Below are positions 1 through 9,462 of a DNA stretch of 64,000 bases, in pieces. Every line of letters starts with the position of its first letter. Position 1 is the stretch's first letter. A model generated the notes under the pieces. That model was given only the letters and a program-made list of their open reading frames with translations. It did not search any database and was not told where the DNA came from. The position numbers and the translations under genes were made by a program. The stretch lies in contig CM030834.1 in NCBI GenBank assembly GCA_018105865.1, positions 17,855,219 to 17,919,218 on the forward strand. The letters are read 5' to 3'. The DNA is from Metaphire vulgaris. Taxonomy: Eukaryota; Annelida; Clitellata; Crassiclitellata; Megascolecidae.

Positions 1-15
1 AATTGTTCTGTTACA

Positions 16-79
16 GCAGCAGCAACAGCAGCAGCAGCAGCAGCAACAACAGCAGCAGCAGCAACAACAGCAACAACAG
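16..79 (+). repeat. CAG/CAA repeat, possibly coding polyglutamine at window edge
   Basis: About 21 CAG or CAA triplets in one register. Read from base 2 the frame is open and gives a polyglutamine run, then Cys-Met. It meets a good splice donor (ATG followed by GTAAAGT at 86). Mixed CAA and CAG codons are typical of coding polyQ. The segment could therefore be the 3' end of an exon of a gene lying mostly outside the window, but no conserved flank is visible. Confidence 0.5.
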
Positions 80-250
80 TGTATGGTAAAGTTATGATAA
101 AAGCCTGTAAAAGGAGTCCTTGCAGTGACAAATAGTCTCTTAACACCAGTAAAAGACCCTACTGTACAATACACACAACCAGTTAGAAGAACAAAGATGT
201 CCACATATAGAAAGTAGTTCAAAAAATAATCAAATCTATTATAATATTCT

Positions 251-506
251 CAGGGGCGGTTCCACGTTGGGGATGACTGGAGATGCATGTCCCTGCCGAC
301 CTTTTTTGCTTGTCGGCGTTTCCAGGGTTTACCCGGGTCCGAGCCGCTACATGTCGCCGGGCGCCGTGACCATGTTGACCCTTTTTGTTGCTTGTCAGCC
401 TTTTTCTAGATTTATGGCAGGGCTTACCACGTCAGGGGCCTCTACAAGTCGCCATCTTCCTAGACATTCATTGCAGCCCGCCAAGATTTCTTGGAACCGC
501 CACAGG
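251..506. mobile_element. hAT-like MITE (GGCGGTTCCACG ends)
   Basis: Terminal inverted repeats: GGCGGTTCCACG near the left end and TGGAACCGCC near the right. It is flanked by a perfect 8-bp direct repeat, AATATTCT (243-250 and 507-514), the duplication length of hAT transposons. There is no transposase frame, so it is non-autonomous. It contains GACCTTTTTTGCTTGTCGG, a motif shared by many MITEs in this window. The superfamily assignment rests only on duplication length and the CAGNGGCG-type end. Confidence 0.8.
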
Positions 507-745
507 AATATTCTATAATGTTGTCTACTGTCCTAACACAAGATTCTTTCAGGAAGAAAACAGCTATCAAAGACCATTGGTATGTCGATATTTTAGTACC
601 ACGAAGGTCTTGGTCTAGGCCTACTGTGGCAGAAACCATTTCGCATTTCAAATACTGTACGTCCGCAAACGTTCTGGTCAATGCCAGAGAAATCGCTCAG
701 AATGCTCAGGAGGCGCTTTACGCTAGATCTGAAAGCGCACGGTGA
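507..745 (+). other. Unassigned open segment next to the MITE
   Basis: The frame is open from inside the MITE to a TGA at 743-745, with a composition that looks protein-like (for example VDILVPRRSW and AREIAQNAQEAL). I recognise no family. No clear acceptor or partner exon is visible, and the frame starts inside a transposon. It may be a degraded exon or old TE coding sequence, or chance. The rest, to about 1060, shows nothing. Confidence 0.2.
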
Positions 746-1061
746 TTGCGAAGGTCTAACAGAGATCGAGAAAGAGATTTCTATAGATTTTAGGGTGAAT
801 GCAAGAACCCATCATTCAGGCTTCATTGGAGTCGCATTACTCGTTAGAGATCTTTAGATGATCATGAGGCTAGAAATGTTGGCACAAGTCATGTTTAACT
901 TATCGTGTAAGTAATTATTGTTGAGTAATTTTTCTCATGCTATAATTTCGGCGATGATACTGTAGAACGAACACCCGACTGCCTCTTGACCCAGAGATAC
1001 TTACTCGTTAGCACCCACAAGTAACATCTCTCATGCAAATTTCGCCTGTAGAACCACATTT

Positions 1062-1373
1062 GAGGTCGACACTCCCCAACGCTCCCTCCCCTCCTCCCCA
1101 AAATTTGGTAATGCGACAATGGTATGCATGTAAAATACATATTAATTAGCCCTGAACACCCCCAATGGAGAAGGACACCCCAACTTTTTTTCTCTTCGGA
1201 TTTTCTTTCTTTTTCTTGTCAGACTTTTTCGATAGAGATTTCCAAACTCCGACACCCCAGATTTTCCCGACACGCCCTCCCCCCAATTCACAATCCTACA
1301 ATCCTAGGAAATAACCACACCACATTCCCCAGATTTTCCCGACACCCCCCAAATTCACAATCCTAGAAATAAC
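1062..1373. mobile_element. Copy of a dispersed repeat (same family as 54215-54399)
   Basis: Runs from TTTGAGGTCGACACTCCCCA to ATTCACAATCCTAGAAATA. It matches, in reverse, the nested element at 54215-54399 and, directly, a third copy at about 54743-55060. Shared landmarks are ACAATGGTATGCAT, the TAATTAGC segment and the CACAATCCTAGAAATA end. The left boundary is not sharp and no target duplication was found for this copy. Confidence 0.55.
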
Positions 1374-1509
1374 TCTGCCTTGACCCCTCTCAGGTCAGTG
1401 AATTTCAGTGAATTGAATTCTTCGCGTTCGCTTCAAAGAGTCGCGTATTAGGCAAAACAGCAAACGAACGAGTACGAACGCGGAGAGACCAGATGGAAAA
1501 TCGCGCCTG

Positions 1510-1681
1510 GAAGAAGAAGAAGAAGAAGAAGAAGAAGAAGAAGAAGAAGAAGAAGAAGAAGAAGAAGAAGAAGAAGAAGAAGAAGAAGAAGAAGAAGAAG
1601 AAGAAGAAGAAGAAGAAGAAGAAGAAGAAGAAGAAGAAGAAGAAGAAGAAGAAGAAGAAGAAGAAGAAGAAGAAGAAGAAG
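1510..1681. repeat. (GAA)57 microsatellite
   Basis: An uninterrupted AAG/GAA triplet run of 172 bases. Frames through it give only poly-Lys, poly-Ser or poly-Phe and are not genes. Long homopurine GAA tracts can form triplex structures. This one lies about 900 bases upstream of the frizzled start codon. Confidence 0.97.
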
Positions 1682-1778
1682 GCATTCCTTCCAGGCGAAG
1701 AGTTTACCAAATAAATAGGCGATCGTAGGTAAAATACTTGGCGGAGCGGACGACGCACGGCCTCCGGCGCCTCCTTCC

Positions 1779-1787
1779 TATATATAG
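1779..1787 (+). promoter_or_regulatory. Possible TATA box upstream of frizzled
   Basis: TATATATAG lies in a locally GC-rich stretch (about 1740-1990), 777 bases before the frizzled ATG. A transcript starting some 30 bases downstream would have a 5' leader of about 750 bases with a short upstream ORF (13 codons from the ATG near 1819). Nothing else is recognisable between 1800 and 2563. The call is an inference from motif and position only. Confidence 0.3.
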
Positions 1788-2563
1788 CGGTCGTTTCTGT
1801 CTGCGGCGCAGGAGTTCGCCGATGGCGATGGCCGGGGATGCTGCTTTGTTGGACGCATCCTGAGGGCCGTCTGTCGTTACAACTGCAATGCAGATGCCGC
1901 CGTCGAGGCAGAGTCTTGTGCGGCGGCACCAGACGCCCGAACGTTACCGTGTCTTGCCGTTCGAAGGATCGCGTATAGACGATATTCGGCAAGTTCGTTT
2001 AAGCGTGAAATACATACTGTAGAGAACTGTAGACTGTAGAGAAACTATAGACGAGAAATTATTGCGGAAATATCGCCGCTGTCCTCTGCACTGAACGAAG
2101 TTATGAAACAGTTCGTGCGCATCTGTTAATCTGTTCCTTGGCGTCTCAAGATCTCAAAGCTGTGATTGTACGAGTTACATTTGCGCAGCAAAAGAATGGA
2201 CGCAAATCGCGACGTACTGCTTTATACGAAATTGTCTGTAGGCTAAGTGTGTCTTATGGATGTCGTCGCGCTCATTGCTGTAAAAGATCTCAGAGTTCAA
2301 ATAATATTACTAAAGAAACTGCTGTTAGGCTTATTTCGCTGAAATATTTCGAATGAAAATCGTCTGGAAACTATTGCAACGGGTCCGATGATTGTTTTGT
2401 CGATGGCATCTAAATTCGTGCAAAACTCAAACTCAGTACAGGCCTAAGCAAAGTAGCCTATTTGACAAACTTACAAATTTTAAGAAAACAGTTTACAGGT
2501 ATAGAATCGTCATTTTATCTGAGACTGATCCGGGACTGAATCGAAGTTAGATTCTCTCTACGA

Positions 2564-4528
2564 ATGAGCGCAATGAAGTGCGGACTGCGCATCATCGTGT
2601 GTTTTATCGCCGTGTCGATGTGTAGCGGCTACAGGTACAAACCGAAGCAGCTTCGATGCGAGCGAATCACGATTCCGATGTGCGCCGACATGCGCTACAA
2701 TCTGACCCAGATGCCCAACCTGTTGGGTCACACCAGTCAGAAGGAGGCGGCCGACCAGGTCCACGAATTCATTCCCCTCGTTCAGATCGGGTGCTCGCCG
2801 TTGCTCAAGTTCTTTCTCTGCTCCGAGTACGCGCCGATGTGCACGGAACAGGTGGACGAGACGATCATCATTCCTCCGTGTCGATCGCTCTGTCTCAAGG
2901 TCAAGGCCAGCTGCGAACCGATCCTGCTCAAGTTTCACTTCTACTGGCCGGCGGCTCTCGACTGCGGCCTTCTGCCGGAGAAGAGCGACCGAATCGACCT
3001 CTGCATCGAACCGCCGAAAGACGGAGAGCTGGACGCCGAAGACGACACGCTGCAGTCCATCAACGCGATGAACGGAAACAACGACTATAAGACACGCTGG
3101 ATCCTGGAACTGGAAGGACTGCGAGAATCGTACGCTTCTTCCACGGCTTCCACCAAGGAACACCAACTAATTAAACAATCAGACTTTGCCGCTATGTGCC
3201 CAAATCGTTACATCTTTGTCGACAAAACAAGTCGCTCGCAGCAGCAGCAGTCGCAGTATATTCCAGGAAGTCCCACGTGTGCACCAATGTGCGACGTCGA
3301 TATTCTGTTTGGTCACCAGGACAAGAGGCTCATGGAGACGTGGATGACGATCTGGTCGACGCTTGCGTTGGCGTCTTCGCTGCTTACTCTCCTCACGTTC
3401 TTGATCGACACGTCGCGGTTCAAGTACCCGGAACGACCGATCATCTTCATCAGCCTCTGCTGCACCGTCTATTCGTCCGCCTACGTCGTTCGAATCCTGG
3501 CCGGGGGTCGGGCCGTGTCTTGCGAGTCGTCGCCTCAGTTTCCCGACGTCGCGTACCGCATCGAGGACGGTCTGGAAAGCGTCTGGTGCACGGTCATCTT
3601 CATACTGCTGTACTACTTCGGAATGGCCCAGTGCGCCTGGTGGGTCGTCCTCACGATAACGTGGTACCTCGCCTCGTGGAGAAAGTGGGGCGGAGAAGCG
3701 ATAGCCGCACTCGGCAACGTTTTTCACCTGGCGGCGTGGTCTCTACCGGCGATCAAAACCATCGTCATCCTGGCGCTGCGTCGCGTCGACGGCGAAGAAC
3801 TGACGGGACTGTGCTACGTGGGCAGCCGCGATAAGAAGTCGCTTGCGGCGTTCTTGCTCGTCCCTCTGGTCTTGTACCTGTCCGTCGGGATCGGGTTCAC
3901 GGCCGCCGGGTTCGTGGCCGTCTGTCGAATTCGTTCGGACCTGAAAAAGGACGGAACGAACATCGGAAAACTGGAGCGGCTGATGGCAAAAATGGGAATT
4001 TTCTCGGTTCTTTACGCGGTCCCAGGACTGTGCGTTTTCGGGTGTTTGGTCTACGAGTACGGCCATCTTGCAGAATGGCAGCGGCACTCTCTGACGAGGC
4101 CCTGCGACGCCTCCGACTCGTCGTCGATGGCGACACTTCATCGCCACGAATCTGCCGACTACTGTCCTCTGTCCGCGTCTATTCCTCCTACGGAGGTCTA
4201 CCTGGCGAAGGTGTTCATGTCGCTGGTGACCGGAATTACCAGCGGAATGTGGATATGGTCGTGTAAAACGGTCGCCTCTTGGAAAGCGCTGCTTCGGTCC
4301 GTTTTTCGATGCGGAAGACATAGATATTCGCCGAAACGACGACGGCGTCGCGTCGTCTCCAGGGAAAACAAAGACGTCGAAGAAAAGAGAGGCGGCGACG
4401 AAGGACACGTGACCGGCGTCGTCTTTCCTGGGGACCAGTATCCGCCAACTTCGGTGTTTTCTATGAGTCAGTTTTCAAACTGCAATCACGAAGTGTCCGA
4501 TGCCACGAAAATTCAGACAGGAGTTTAA
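2564..4528 (+). CDS. FZD4-like: Frizzled Wnt receptor, Fz4-like, intronless
   Basis: A 654-residue seven-pass receptor that binds Wnt at the cell surface and signals through Dishevelled. A signal peptide covers about residues 1-21. The cysteine-rich domain has all ten cysteines (32, 40, 77, 86, 93, 106, 110, 117, 134, 147). A linker with two further CxxxC-like cysteines and a short polyQ precedes seven membrane spans at about 259-283, 292-313, 338-364, 380-402, 425-453, 470-496 and 545-565. The cytoplasmic KTxxxW motif needed for Dishevelled binding is at 568-573 (KTVASW). The C-tail is arginine-rich and ends TGV, a class I PDZ-ligand pattern. MPNLLGH, TGLCYVG and KDGTxxxKLERLM point to Fz4 rather than Fz5/8 or Fz9/10; the family is certain, the subtype less so. 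A second ATG lies three codons in (2573). No introns interrupt it. Confidence 0.95.
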   Translation: MSAMKCGLRIIVCFIAVSMCSGYRYKPKQLRCERITIPMCADMRYNLTQMPNLLGHTSQKEAADQVHEFIPLVQIGCSPLLKFFLCSEYAPMCTEQVDETIIIPPCRSLCLKVKASCEPILLKFHFYWPAALDCGLLPEKSDRIDLCIEPPKDGELDAEDDTLQSINAMNGNNDYKTRWILELEGLRESYASSTASTKEHQLIKQSDFAAMCPNRYIFVDKTSRSQQQQSQYIPGSPTCAPMCDVDILFGHQDKRLMETWMTIWSTLALASSLLTLLTFLIDTSRFKYPERPIIFISLCCTVYSSAYVVRILAGGRAVSCESSPQFPDVAYRIEDGLESVWCTVIFILLYYFGMAQCAWWVVLTITWYLASWRKWGGEAIAALGNVFHLAAWSLPAIKTIVILALRRVDGEELTGLCYVGSRDKKSLAAFLLVPLVLYLSVGIGFTAAGFVAVCRIRSDLKKDGTNIGKLERLMAKMGIFSVLYAVPGLCVFGCLVYEYGHLAEWQRHSLTRPCDASDSSSMATLHRHESADYCPLSASIPPTEVYLAKVFMSLVTGITSGMWIWSCKTVASWKALLRSVFRCGRHRYSPKRRRRRVVSRENKDVEEKRGGDEGHVTGVVFPGDQYPPTSVFSMSQFSNCNHEVSDATKIQTGV

Positions 4529-4592
4529 CTGACTGTCTCCACAACAATGGAAACGCTTGCCTTATTATTTAAGCCTATATGACCGAATTGAA

Positions 4593-4598
4593 AATAAA
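4593..4598 (+). promoter_or_regulatory. Polyadenylation signal of frizzled
   Basis: AATAAA 65 bases after the frizzled stop codon. This would give a very short 3' UTR. No other candidate lies nearer. Confidence 0.6.
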
Positions 4599-4666
4599 GC
4601 TTTTATTACTATAGGCCTAAGCTTTGACCGTAACTGAGAGCCTGAACATTAACGTCTTAAGGCTAT

Positions 4667-4860
4667 CAGCGGCGTAGTGACGGTAAATATCGGTATATAG
4701 GCCTATGCCCCCCCCCCAGCAAAAAAGGAAGTCAACCTTAAAGTTTTTAAAGTTTTGTTCACATGCGGAACATTAACATATGTTTTGATTTTGAAATAGC
4801 AATGACTTGTTGAGATTTCACCCCGGCCATCCCCAAATCAAATTCCTGGCTACGCCACTG
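4667..4860. mobile_element. hAT-like MITE (GGCGTAG ends)
   Basis: Starts CAGCGGCGTAG and ends CTGGCTACGCCACTG. Flanks are AAGGCTAT (4659-4666) and AAGGTTAT (4861-4868), an 8-bp duplication with one change. It contains AGCAAAAAAGG, the internal motif seen in related elements. Its right end matches the ends of the element at 52541-53499. Confidence 0.75.
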
Positions 4861-5169
4861 AAGGTTATCGAGCACAAACCATGTGCTGATCAACACAACT
4901 GAGCAGTCAAAGCATAGACCTATACTTGCATGAATTAGTACACCAAGGAAGAATACGAATTCCTTTATGCCTATTGAAATTATGGTAAGACAACATTTGA
5001 AACTTGACTGTCTATAGGCCTAAGTGTTCTATATGTGCTTATACTGTATTTATCGTGGCATGAGTGCAATTGGAACGTTAGAACATCGTGGCTCTGCATG
5101 CAAATTACAATTGCAACTTCGATTGCAGTTTTTAGTGGAGATACGCCATTAGGAATACAGATTTGGGGG

Positions 5170-5384
5170 CAGAGGCGAACCTATACAGGGTGCACATGGG
5201 GCGGATGTGCTCCTCTCAAACTTGCTCCCAAAGTTTTGTTTTCTGATTTCTCATAGGTGCAAGTGTGTTATTCCCTTTCCCTGCTAACAACGTGCATCAA
5301 CCCATACTAAAGAGACGGAACAAGGCAAATATGGAATGGAGCTTGAAGTGTCCCAGCCCAACTGAATTCCCGGATCAGCCTCTG
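5170..5384. mobile_element. hAT-like MITE (CAGAGGC ends)
   Basis: Starts CAGAGGCGAACC and ends GGATCAGCCTCTG. The flanks are TTTGGGGG and TTTGGGGA, an 8-bp duplication with one mismatch. There is no coding capacity. Confidence 0.65.
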
Positions 5385-5392
5385 TTTGGGGA

Positions 5393-6936
5393 AAACTTTT
5401 AGCCTGAATTTATATCAGGAAGTTGTAAACTAAGCAAGCTAAATCTTGTGAATGTATATTTTAACTCTTTCTAAATAGCACCGCCGCGATAGAGTCGTTG
5501 CTTATTCTTAGGCACTAATTAACAACTCTCGAAATGCAGCGAGAGCCGAAACGTAGGGGGTCAGCCAGGCAAGGGTCAAAATATTCAAAGGAGGGTATGA
5601 TATTTGGAAGTGAAAGGTTTTTCGTTAGACCTAAAGACCTGAAGTGAAGTTGCGAGAATTGAAAGAAATGATGACTCACAGCTTCTTTGACCAGCGTAGA
5701 CTGCAAAAAAGACGCCGGATTGAGTTCAAGAGTTGTACGGTGAGTCAACAACACCGGTACCACCCTGTTTCATAGTAATATTTTCACAACCCCTGAGTCA
5801 AATTCATGAAATTTGGTGTAGGCCTACATCTGCAGTATTAATTATAATTACCTATATCATACGCACGCAGCCATTTAAGTTTTAAGTTCTAATTCCAAAG
5901 TGCTGATTGATCTATTGATTGATCGACTGATTGCAGGGCTGCACGGATACACTGACCTTTGCTTGGCCGACAATTGACCACGCCTATGGCTATTTCATGA
6001 AAGACTATTATAAGGGCTTAAAGACCAGGTGGATATAGAAAATGCTGGGTTTTAGCAATTAGCCTGCTACTCCTACCGAAGGCTTTGGGATATATAATGA
6101 AGCAATATAATTTGATAAACAGAACCGTAGCTAGGGCGGGGGCAAGCTGCGCCGGTCTTAGTGGGGTAAAGGCTATTGACCAGATAGGCTAAAATGAGTA
6201 AGTAAGTAAAAAATCTGGTTATGCATAGAGCGCCTTGAATAGTTCTAACGCAGTACCTGCTTATTCTTTAACATAGGCCTATGTCTGTTTGAATGATAGC
6301 CAGCACCACCCCTGGCAGGGGTGTAGGGGCAGCTATAGAGGGTGTCTGTCAAAAACCGGAGGATGTAACCTCCGCTGGCTTGGGGTGTAGAATGTCAAAT
6401 TCGCTTCCAGCAATAGAAAACTCGATTTTTCGCTGTGACTTTGTACAACCAGACTAAAATGGCCTTTATAGGCTACATTGTCAATTCTGAACATTATATT
6501 TTATAAATCCAATCATCAGATTCTTCTAAACCGTTTACATATATATAATACCTTTGACAATTGGCAGGAAGTTCCAAAAAAATCATATCACCCTCGCCAA
6601 CTTCCTAGGGTTTTATTACACCCTCCCATTGGCGTAGCTAGGAAAAAATTCCGACCAGTGCAAACCCGCCGCCCTTTTCCTTCTTTTATTTTCTTCACCC
6701 TTTTTCTCTCCTCTTCCCTTCCCCTCCTCCCCATTTAATGGGGGTCCGGGATTATAGCCCCCTGAAATTTTAAAAATCACAAATGCCCGCGTGTGAATAT
6801 TAACGCATTTTAGACACACAAAAAGAATCTTGGGAATTTGGGATGTGCCACTTTCTTCTCTGTGATGGTGAACGTTAACAATTTCAGGTTCACTTCTCGA
6901 GTAGTGAAGCTTTTATCATAATGTACAACACGTACT
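5393..6936. other. Intergenic, no gene seen
   Basis: No frame with recognisable protein similarity. The stretch holds short repeat debris, including a GGCGTAGCTAGG end near 6633 (probably a decayed MITE), and several GGCCTA words common throughout the window. Confidence 0.5.
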
Positions 6937-7778
6937 CAGTGGCGGTTCCACCATTTTGATGACTGGGGATGAACCCTTTTTTGCAAAACTTCAAAGCCCG
7001 ACAAACAAGCCTTCGCCAAAACTCCTCAAAGACCCAAGAAGAGGACAAACAAGCAAAAAAGGTCATTCAGAATTTTGCCAAAATTTGCCAAGAATGGTAT
7101 TGGCAGACGTGTGAATGGCTAGCACTTTTGACAGGCAAGTGAAGAGAACCTAGTAATCAAGTAATTTTCAAAAATTAGGCCACTATCTCTTGTATATTAA
7201 AAGTGCTTGGTATTCAGAATTTTGCTGGTGGCATTCTCTATTGCTTAAATTGGACATTTTTAATACAAATGTCAGAAGAATGGATCAGAAGGATGGATAT
7301 TTTGCCCTGTTCGAACGATCAGCAGTGACACGTCGGAAAACCATCCCTCCGCAACTGAAACACTGAAACCAATGCCAATCCTGAACTAGGAATATGTAGG
7401 TAATAGGTATTGTGTTTGTGTGTCATCGTAGTAGACACAGCGGGGATCTTCTGCTCCGAACTTGAGGTAGTTATCAGCGCATTAATTCATTGGGTCATGC
7501 CAGATGCTACACGATAACGACGAGACTTAACGCAGTACAGCTCGAGCTTGCCCGGCTGGAGAAGCCAGTTTGGCGCGAAAAGTTGTAACCAGCCAGTTGC
7601 AGTCTTACCCTACAATACCAGGTTCACCCACCCCACCCCCAATAAATATCTCATCGGATTTACACGATTTGCACAAGTTGCCCTGGGCGGTCCGACAGGT
7701 GCAATTGCACCGGTTTTCACCAATGTAGCTACGCCACTGCACCCTCCCCACCACCAAGAGTTCGTGGAACCGTCACTG
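6937..7778. mobile_element. Candidate composite MITE (GGCGGTTCCAC ends)
   Basis: Begins CAGTGGCGGTTCCACC and ends GTGGAACCGTCACTG, the inverted ends of the family at 251-506. Inside are reversed copies of the AAGCAAAAAAGGTC motif and, near 7726, another CTACGCCACTG end, suggesting internal insertions. The flanking octamers (CACGTACT and CAAGTAAA) match at only five positions, so the pairing is unproven. Confidence 0.4.
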
Positions 7779-7786
7779 CAAGTAAA

Positions 7787-8714
7787 TAAATTGTCCTGCT
7801 AAAAATTTCAAATTTTTAATTGCCCCCTTAAAAAAATCAAATTTTCTCTTGTGGGACGTGCGAGGGACGTTGGGAACCACTGGGCTAGATACTGTCACTA
7901 CAGGACTAAGAATGGACTATAGAGGACGGAGACTGCTCAGTGCAGCTTGGAGAAGCTTACATAATACAGGAGCTACAAAATCTACTCTCTGGTTTGTTCT
8001 TGTTTTTACTTTCTTTGACCGACATTCGAAGTGCGCATGCGATGCCGTGGCCTGTGCTTCCTGTTTATATTGGGACAAAATGTTTACGTGAATTTTCTTC
8101 GTTTTGCCGAAAATAATTCTGCTATCATTGTTGTCTTTCAATGCGTTCGACCCGTTGAACGTCTTAACTGTCCGCAGTCATATCTAACTACGTCTGGATT
8201 ATCAACGGAGTCGGTGGTTGCGTGCTCGTGTGACTCGCCGCTCTGACCCTCTCCGTCTCGACCCCTGGTCCACTTAAACCACACGATCGACCGCTGCCGG
8301 TCGATTATGCGTCGAGCGCCTGCGACCCTGTCCTGGAGTTGCCTCTGATGGTCTTTTTTTGTCTGTCCGCAGCTGGAATGAATTGTCACGCCGGTGATCG
8401 GTTGATTTGGAATTGACGGTCGAATAGTCGCCGGTCCGTTCGGTTCCTAACGTTGGGATAGTCACGTCACGCAATATCAAACTAGAATGTGATAACGAAA
8501 TGGAGTCAGATTTACCACAAGGCAGGCTCTACATAAATATTGACGTCCCTGTAGTTATATATTGATGCCCTGCATGTACTTTTAACCAACTCTCAATTCA
8601 TTTATATTCAAGTTCGATTTTGTGCAAAATCTTGTATCTAGATTGGTGTTTAAAACATGCTTTTGTGATTTGTTGTAGTAATTTTGTACATGGTTTTAAT
8701 CATTGATTTTTTGA
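7787..8714. other. Intergenic; may hold the missing 5' exon of NR5
   Basis: A moderately GC-rich stretch (about 7850-8480) with no recognisable coding segment. The first identified NR5 exon begins in mid-codon at 9463, so at least one upstream exon must exist. It could lie here, but I could not identify it. Confidence 0.3.
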
Positions 8715-9075
8715 TTGTTTTATTGTTATCTTTATGGTGCCACTCCATCTTACCTTTCAGAGCTACTCCATTCTCTTAGCTCTATCTCTGGTCGGCCATG
8801 TCTTCGGTCCACAACCAATGGTCTTCTTAGTGTGCCCCAAGCACGAACCTCCTTGTTCCTGAAGCGAGGTTTTGAATCAGTTGGCCCTATCTTTTGGAAT
8901 GCTCTTGACGCCAGTATGTGTGGCTTAGCAACTCCTAATTCTATGGCCCTCTTTTTGAAACGACTTAAAACTTATCTTTTTGTCAATATACAGTAATTTG
9001 CTGTGGGAGTGCTTCTGAGTGATTTTTCAGAAGAGGTGATATACAAATATTTTGTTACATTACATTGTTACATTA
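8715..9075 (+). pseudogene. 3' end of a CR1/L2-type non-LTR retrotransposon
   Basis: The open frame 8715-8996 reads as the C-terminal tail of a LINE reverse transcriptase. It shows PSYLSELL, a GLLSVPQART stretch, GPIFWNAL and a closing FLKRLKTYLF, the order seen in CR1/L2 elements. A 3' tail follows and ends in TTACATTACATTGTTACATT, a simple-repeat terminus typical of such LINEs. All upstream parts are missing, so it is a 5'-truncated dead copy. Confidence 0.75.
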
Positions 9076-9462
9076 AGCAACCATAGAACTGACATAGAAA
9101 TGAATCCACATTCCCAGACTCTGGTTTTCAGCATTGAGCTTCTGCTGTCATAGTTATAGATTCGTTCTTGTGAAAGTGTTTAATTGCTTGATTTGTACTC
9201 GGTTTCCGATCAAACTTTAAAAGGACCGTGTCTTCTTATTATCAATGCCTGATTATTCCTGATATATTCCAATCATCCTGTTTGCCTTTTAGATATTGTG
9301 CTGCAATTTATTTTTCTGCACATATGTTTTCAGTATGATTTGTTGGCTTGCTTCTTTCTGTTTTTCTGATTGTTTTTGTCAGAAGTTTGCTATAGCAAAT
9401 ATTTTATAGTGTGTCTAGTTTGGTCAGCAATTTTAAAGCTTTAGTTTACGTATTTTGTCCAG

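Noticed and set aside
1395..1992. Long open frames of poly-Lys, poly-Ser and poly-Phe
   Set aside because: They are the three readings of the GAA microsatellite.
2558..4448. Several open frames on both strands within the frizzled gene
   Set aside because: Shadows of the GC-rich frizzled coding frame, with no similarity of their own.
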